Below are positions 59,398 to 64,000 of a DNA stretch of 64,000 bases, in pieces. Numbering within the stretch: the stretch's first letter is position 1; each line of letters begins with the position of its first letter. The DNA lies in contig DXJV01000005.1 in the NCBI GenBank assembly GCA_019056785.1, positions 1 through 64,000 on the forward strand, written 5' to 3'. A program made the translations under genes and the position numbers. The notes under the pieces were generated by a model. It ran no database searches. It was not told where the DNA came from and saw only the letters and a list, made by a program, of their open reading frames with translations. This stretch comes from Candidatus Heimdallarchaeota archaeon (GTDB lineage Archaea > Asgardarchaeota > Heimdallarchaeia > JABLTI01).

Positions 59398-60291
59398 TTG
59401 ACAAAAAAACGAAAGCGGGCAAAAGCACCACCATCTGATGAGCTAGAAGAGGATTTTTTGGGTTTCGAAGACAATGCTGCAATAGATAAACAGCTGAAGG
59501 ACATCGACCGGTTAGAAGTAGAACGGATTGACGAGAAAAAACAGAAGTTAAAAGATAGCGATGAGCAAAAAGTTGCTGAGTCGGTTTTAGACGTTGAAAC
59601 ACGAACAACACTATTCAAGATGCGCCAGAAAAATGTTTTTGAAACGATGACGGGTGTTATTTCGACTGGAAAAGAAGCTAATGTATATCATGCCTATACA
59701 GCTGATGGCTCTGAAGTTGCAATTAAAGTCTACCGCACTTCCACGAATATTTTCAAAGGGCTTCAAATGTATATTTTGGGAGATCCACGGTTTGCAAAAA
59801 TAAAACGTGACCAACGCTCGTTTGTCTACGCTTGGGCAAAAAAAGAGTTTAAAAATCTCTCGCGAGCATACAAAGCCTCTGTGTCTGTACCAATACCGGT
59901 TATCTGTGTCAAAGATGTTGTTGTCATGGAATTTATTGGCAAAAATGGCATTCCATATCCACTTCTTAAAGATGAACTAATTCGAAAAGCAGAGAAAGTT
60001 TACAAAGAAGTGCTGGAAAACATCAAAAAACTCTATCATAAGGCAAGACTGGTTCATGCAGATCTTTCGGAATACAATATAATTTATACGCCAAAAATTT
60101 ATTTTATTGATATTTCACAAGCAGTGCTTTTGGAGCATCCCTTATCCCTGACTTTTCTCTATAGAGACATTAAGAATGTTAATCACTTTTTCCAAGCACT
60201 TGATGTACCAATAATTGAAAATGATGCATTTTTTGAAGAAATTGTTGGAGAACCTCCCTCACCACGCATCAAATCTTTCATAATTAAATAA
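59398..60291 (+). CDS. rio1: RIO1-family serine/threonine protein kinase
   Basis: GVISTGKEANVYHA, VAIKVYRTSTNIFK, RLVHADLSEYNIIY, IYFIDISQAV. GGAGGAG precedes the TTG at 59398; the ORF track start is 59368. Confidence 0.93.
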   Translation: MTKKRKRAKAPPSDELEEDFLGFEDNAAIDKQLKDIDRLEVERIDEKKQKLKDSDEQKVAESVLDVETRTTLFKMRQKNVFETMTGVISTGKEANVYHAYTADGSEVAIKVYRTSTNIFKGLQMYILGDPRFAKIKRDQRSFVYAWAKKEFKNLSRAYKASVSVPIPVICVKDVVVMEFIGKNGIPYPLLKDELIRKAEKVYKEVLENIKKLYHKARLVHADLSEYNIIYTPKIYFIDISQAVLLEHPLSLTFLYRDIKNVNHFFQALDVPIIENDAFFEEIVGEPPSPRIKSFIIK

Positions 60292-60373
60292 ACTTGAAAA
60301 CAATTAAGTGATAGTGATACAAAATCATTAAAAATAGAAAAATGAAAAAAGGTTTGACTGGAGGAAAAAGCTG

Positions 60374-61033
60374 TTGGACTTTCACGAAGAAGAAGAAGAA
60401 TTCACAGACCAAGAAGCATTAGATGATGAAGAATTTACAGAGGAAGATATAAGTCGGTTTCTAGTAACAATCCCTCACAATCGAATTGGCGCATTAATCG
60501 GTCCGAAGGGACGTGTAAAATCCCGTTTGGAAAAACTAACAGGTGTTGATATTGAGATTGACAGTTCCTCAGGTGAGGTGCTCATTAGTTCAACAGCAAA
60601 TTTGAAGGATCCTTTTCTCATTTTTAAAGCGAGAGACTTTGTGCAAGCAGTAGGTCGAGGATTTAACCCAGAAGCGGCTTTTACTCTCTTAGATGATGAC
60701 ATTTATCTCGAGATTATTAATTTAAAATATCTTCTAGGAAATAATCCAAACAAGTTACGACGTTTTAGAGGGAGAATAATCGGACGGGAAGGGAAAACGC
60801 GACAAATTATTGAAGAAACAACTGGTACCAAAATTTCTGTCTTTGGGAATACCGTAGGTATAATCGGGACACATGACCGGTTGCGAGTGGCGAAAGAAGC
60901 AATAGAGATGCTTATTGGTGGCTCAAAGCATGGCACTGTCTATTCTTACCTCGAGGAGAAAGCACAAACATTCAAATTAAGTTCTCGTGAGTTGTGGGAA
61001 AAAGCTTCGAAGGATGCCAGAAAACCATTCTAA
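60374..61033 (+). CDS. KH-domain RNA-binding protein, KRR1/Pno1 (Dim2) family
   Basis: Two KH motifs: IPHNRIGALIGPKGRVKSRLEKLTGVDIEID and GRIIGREGKTRQIIEETTGTKISVFGNTV. Confidence 0.92.
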   Translation: MDFHEEEEEFTDQEALDDEEFTEEDISRFLVTIPHNRIGALIGPKGRVKSRLEKLTGVDIEIDSSSGEVLISSTANLKDPFLIFKARDFVQAVGRGFNPEAAFTLLDDDIYLEIINLKYLLGNNPNKLRRFRGRIIGREGKTRQIIEETTGTKISVFGNTVGIIGTHDRLRVAKEAIEMLIGGSKHGTVYSYLEEKAQTFKLSSRELWEKASKDARKPF

Positions 61034-61049
61034 GACTAAAGTGTTGAAA

Positions 61050-62261
61050 ATGCCGTTAAAAATACGACAAGCAGTAAAAAGTGATTTCGAAAAAATTCAT
61101 GAATTAACTGCTTATTGTTATGGATTGGACCCTGCAGCTTATAGAGAGCGTTTTGCAAGAAAATGGCAGTTGACTTTTCAAGAAAATTATCTTGTTGAAT
61201 TGGACAGGCATGTTGTAGCAAATGCGCGGTTAATTCCCTATGAGCAAAACATTCGCGGCGTCTGGAAGAAAATGGGCGGCGTTGGAATGGTCGTGAGCGA
61301 ACCTTCCACCCGACGAAAGGGGCATGTTCGAAAATTAATGGTCTATCTTCTCGAAAAAATGGCTGCGGAAAATTATGCCATTTCTTGTCTTTATCCTTTC
61401 AAAGATACTTTTTATTCCGCCTTTAATTATACAAATATTACCGCTAATCAATTTATCAAGTTTAACCCCAAATTTCTAAAACGCTGGGAAAACTTGCCAA
61501 AAGGTTACAGCCTTAAACGATTCTCGCATTCTGAAGGGTTTGTTTTTTTAAAAAGCCTCTATGAAAAGGCAATGGCAAAAATACATGGTGGTGTTAAACG
61601 AGGAGAAAATCAATGGGCAACGCAGAATTTTCCCAACTCCCTCTCTTATGTCGTTTGTTTTAATCCAAATGGTGTGGCCGAAGGTATTTTGCGGGCCATT
61701 CCTCAGGGTTTTTCTAAAGGATTTGATTGGGCAGAAACAGGTCAACTTGAAATCAAGGACTTCTTTTCTTTAACGCCAAAAGCAAAACAAGCATTGTTGC
61801 ATTTTCTCTACCTCCATACAGATCAAATTATTGAAGCACTTTTACCAATCAATCCACAAGAGTCAGAACTCTACCCTTGGTTACATGATTATTATCTTAC
61901 CACTATTAAAACAACCAATATTTGGCAAGCAAGAATTATAAATATTCAATTGTCTTTGGAAAATCTTCCGGTGCCATGCGAAGGGGAGACAATCATCCGG
62001 GTTAGAGATCCATTACTCCCAGCTAATGATGCATCTTATCTTCTAGTATCAAAAAATCGAAAACTAACTGTCCAACAAACTGAAGGGCAGAAAGCCGACT
62101 TTGAGTTTTCGATTGAAGGACTGACAGCATTACTTTATGGAATTTTGAGCCCGGCAGAACTCGAGGCATTTGGTTGGTTGAAAATTCTAACCGTTCAAAA
62201 GACACCCCTCCTTACTACTTGGTTTCCGAGAGTCTCCCCATTTATGAGTGAAGAATTCTAA
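61050..62261 (+). CDS. GNAT-family N-acetyltransferase (Eis-like)
   Basis: KIRQAVKSDFEKIHELTAYCYG, GVGMVVSEPSTRRKGHVRKLMVYLLEKM, ISCLYPFKDTFYSAFNY; SCP2-like C-terminus. ATG at 61050 avoids overlap with the KH gene. Confidence 0.85.
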   Translation: MPLKIRQAVKSDFEKIHELTAYCYGLDPAAYRERFARKWQLTFQENYLVELDRHVVANARLIPYEQNIRGVWKKMGGVGMVVSEPSTRRKGHVRKLMVYLLEKMAAENYAISCLYPFKDTFYSAFNYTNITANQFIKFNPKFLKRWENLPKGYSLKRFSHSEGFVFLKSLYEKAMAKIHGGVKRGENQWATQNFPNSLSYVVCFNPNGVAEGILRAIPQGFSKGFDWAETGQLEIKDFFSLTPKAKQALLHFLYLHTDQIIEALLPINPQESELYPWLHDYYLTTIKTTNIWQARIINIQLSLENLPVPCEGETIIRVRDPLLPANDASYLLVSKNRKLTVQQTEGQKADFEFSIEGLTALLYGILSPAELEAFGWLKILTVQKTPLLTTWFPRVSPFMSEEF

Positions 62262-62297
62262 GAAGCATGTATAGGGATAAAGTTTTTTCTGTTTTTT

Positions 62298-63455
62298 TTA
62301 ATTGTTAGCGGAAAAAAGAAGAGCGTTTTGAAATCGTTCTTTAATCTGGCGGGCAGTGTAAGGGATGTTTTTGACATTCGCATTTTCTGGTTTTACAATG
62401 ATTTGCAACAATCGAGGACCTTTTGGAAGCGTTCGTAACCCCCGGAGAATCTCTTCCGGAAGGTCCGCTTTCAGCGTGTTTTTTATGCCGTAAACACGAG
62501 CAAGAAATTCCAAATCTACTTGTTTGTAGGCAATTGTCAGTTGATTCCCAGTCGAGCCACATGTCCCATTATCCATTAAGAGGATTGTTAAATTCTGGCA
62601 TCTGTCACCGACCTGTGAAATTGTCCCGAGAATATTTGGGTTTGTCAAAAGGCTTGCATCACCATCAATAACGAAAACATCTTTCTCTGTACAAAGCGCT
62701 ACCCCAAGACCAATGGCAGAAGCCATGCCGAAACTACCAAGCATATAGAAATTGCTGGGTTGATCAAGGATGTCAAAAAGCTCTTTGCTGGGAATGCCAA
62801 TATTACTAATAACGATTTTATCTTGAATTTCACCGGACAAGATTTCAATAGCTTGATATCTTGTCAAAGTTGGCTTTGAAAGGATCGCTTCTGTTAATCC
62901 AATGTTGAAATAAATACTCCTCTCTGGAAAAGGACTCTTGATTATTGGTTCTTCTTCCTTAAACTTGCTTTTTTCCCAGAATTCAGGCGAAATTAGGATC
63001 GCAGTTGGAAGGCTCTTTTCGTAGCAGGTCTTCAAAGCTTGTTCGATTTGCATAACATCCGTAGCTTTATGGATTTCTACAAATGGGATTTTTGCGGCCT
63101 TTAAAATTGCTGGTAAATACTTTCCCATAGGTATTTGAGCTTCGATGCCTTCTTTATATATCCCCCGCCAGGAAATAATGATCGGGATGGGAATATGATA
63201 TACCATTGCCAGAGAAAGAAGAGCATTTAAGGAGTTGCCAATACCACCGCTTTGAATCATCAAAATACTTCGTTTTCCAGCCAGATGAATTCCCGTTGCA
63301 ATCCCAATACCTTCTTCTTCCCGCGAGAGGGGAATGTGGGTAAATGATTCTGCCGCCAAATAAATTAACCGTTTTATCTTTGCGCAGGGAAGCGTTAAAG
63401 CGAAGTCGATATTAAAACTCTTGATAAGTTCAATGGTCTTTTTCTCCAAGTCCAT
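62298..63455 (-). CDS. Thiamine-diphosphate-dependent decarboxylase, fused sulfopyruvate/phosphonopyruvate decarboxylase-like
   Basis: N-half LPLSREEEGIGIATGIHLAGKRSILMIQSGGIGNSLNAL; C-half FGMASAIGLGVALCTEKDVFVIDGDASLLTNPNILGTI...NLTILLMDNGTCGSTGNQLT (ThDP motif). Confidence 0.85.
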   Translation of the reverse strand: MDLEKKTIELIKSFNIDFALTLPCAKIKRLIYLAAESFTHIPLSREEEGIGIATGIHLAGKRSILMIQSGGIGNSLNALLSLAMVYHIPIPIIISWRGIYKEGIEAQIPMGKYLPAILKAAKIPFVEIHKATDVMQIEQALKTCYEKSLPTAILISPEFWEKSKFKEEEPIIKSPFPERSIYFNIGLTEAILSKPTLTRYQAIEILSGEIQDKIVISNIGIPSKELFDILDQPSNFYMLGSFGMASAIGLGVALCTEKDVFVIDGDASLLTNPNILGTISQVGDRCQNLTILLMDNGTCGSTGNQLTIAYKQVDLEFLARVYGIKNTLKADLPEEILRGLRTLPKGPRLLQIIVKPENANVKNIPYTARQIKERFQNALLFSANN

Positions 63456-63527
63456 ATTATCATCTCTTCGAAAGGGGTATTAGTCTTTTGTTGGCTGTAA
63501 GTAATATAAAAATAGGAATTGTTGGTT

Positions 63528-64000
63528 TTATAACTTTCCAGCTTTTTGTAATTCTTTGATTTCTTTAAATTTCTCAGGAAGGTATTCATCGACAACAAAG
63601 GTAAGGCTTTTTGAGGTCAATGATTGTTGTTCTGCCTTCTTTTTCAGTTTGATGAATTTCCTCAGCTCTTGCTGGAGATAGGGTGTTTGATAGCGGGGGT
63701 CTTTCAGCAATTGGAAGGTACGAGTAATGTCTCCTTTTGTGAAATGATCTGTTGGAAGATCATATTTCATTATATCACTTGCTGTGAGTCCCATCCAAAT
63801 TGCATCTGGTGTTGTCAAACCAACAAGGTGGGCGGCAGCAGCGCTACCCGAAGCAATAACATTATAGATATGTACTCCCCAAGGGTCGCCATCTACAAAA
63901 ACATAGACCGGTAAGTTTAATTCTTCATTTAGTCTTCTAATCAGCCTTCTTGTTCCTCTTGGTGCTTGTCCTGCGAGATGAATGAGAATAGCATTAAATT
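63528..64000 (-). CDS. top6A: DNA topoisomerase VI subunit A (partial; 5' end outside the window)
   Basis: Reverse complement reads LNAILIHLAGQAPRGTRRLIRRLNEELNLPVYVFVDGDPWGVHIYNVIASGSAAAAHLVGLTTPDAIWMGL...: Toprim DxD (DGDPWG). Confidence 0.92.
   Translation of the reverse strand, partial: FNAILIHLAGQAPRGTRRLIRRLNEELNLPVYVFVDGDPWGVHIYNVIASGSAAAAHLVGLTTPDAIWMGLTASDIMKYDLPTDHFTKGDITRTFQLLKDPRYQTPYLQQELRKFIKLKKKAEQQSLTSKSLTFVVDEYLPEKFKEIKELQKAGKL

Noticed and set aside
1-64000. CRISPR array, transposon or prophage
   Set aside because: No regularly spaced repeats, transposase, integrase or terminal inverted repeats noticed; gene content is chromosomal housekeeping plus Asgard-type accessory genes.

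Overview
The window is AT-rich archaeal DNA with about 45 dense, mostly uninterrupted genes. It carries core archaeal information-processing genes (radA, Sua5/YrdC, kae1, type II methionine aminopeptidase, prefoldin beta, DUF3194-like, DHH, archaeal adkA, aIF1A, Rio1, KRR1/Pno1-type KH, topoisomerase VI A). It also carries eukaryotic-signature genes: an Arf GTPase, two Ras/Rab-like GTPases, a probable P-loop-less pseudo-GTPase, longin-like domains and very large alpha-solenoids. This combination points to an Asgard (possibly Heimdallarchaeia-like) archaeon; that taxonomy is inference only. No rRNA, convincing tRNA, CRISPR array or transposon was seen. Main candidates for new biology: (1) an intracellular FG-GAP beta-propeller/zinc-ribbon/longin-like protein immediately upstream of a ~2300-aa alpha-solenoid with C-terminal winged helices (38.3-47.5 kb), which resembles the parts list of eukaryotic coat or scaffold complexes; (2) a pseudo-GTPase with a Cys cluster next to a coiled-coil protein (55.9-58.7 kb); (3) a Rab-like GTPase fused to a Cys-less thioredoxin-like domain (19.5-20.3 kb); (4) an Arf GTPase in a co-directional array with coiled-coil/winged-helix paralogues and a longin-like protein (7.2-11.2 kb); (5) an ECF-transporter locus with two Cys-less SUOX-fold-like proteins and a MobB-FeS protein (11.4-14.8 kb); (6) a malic enzyme with an in-frame TAG replacing a conserved metal-ligand Glu. 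The palindrome CTCGAG also looks over-represented across the window. All family calls were made by reading motifs, without database searches.
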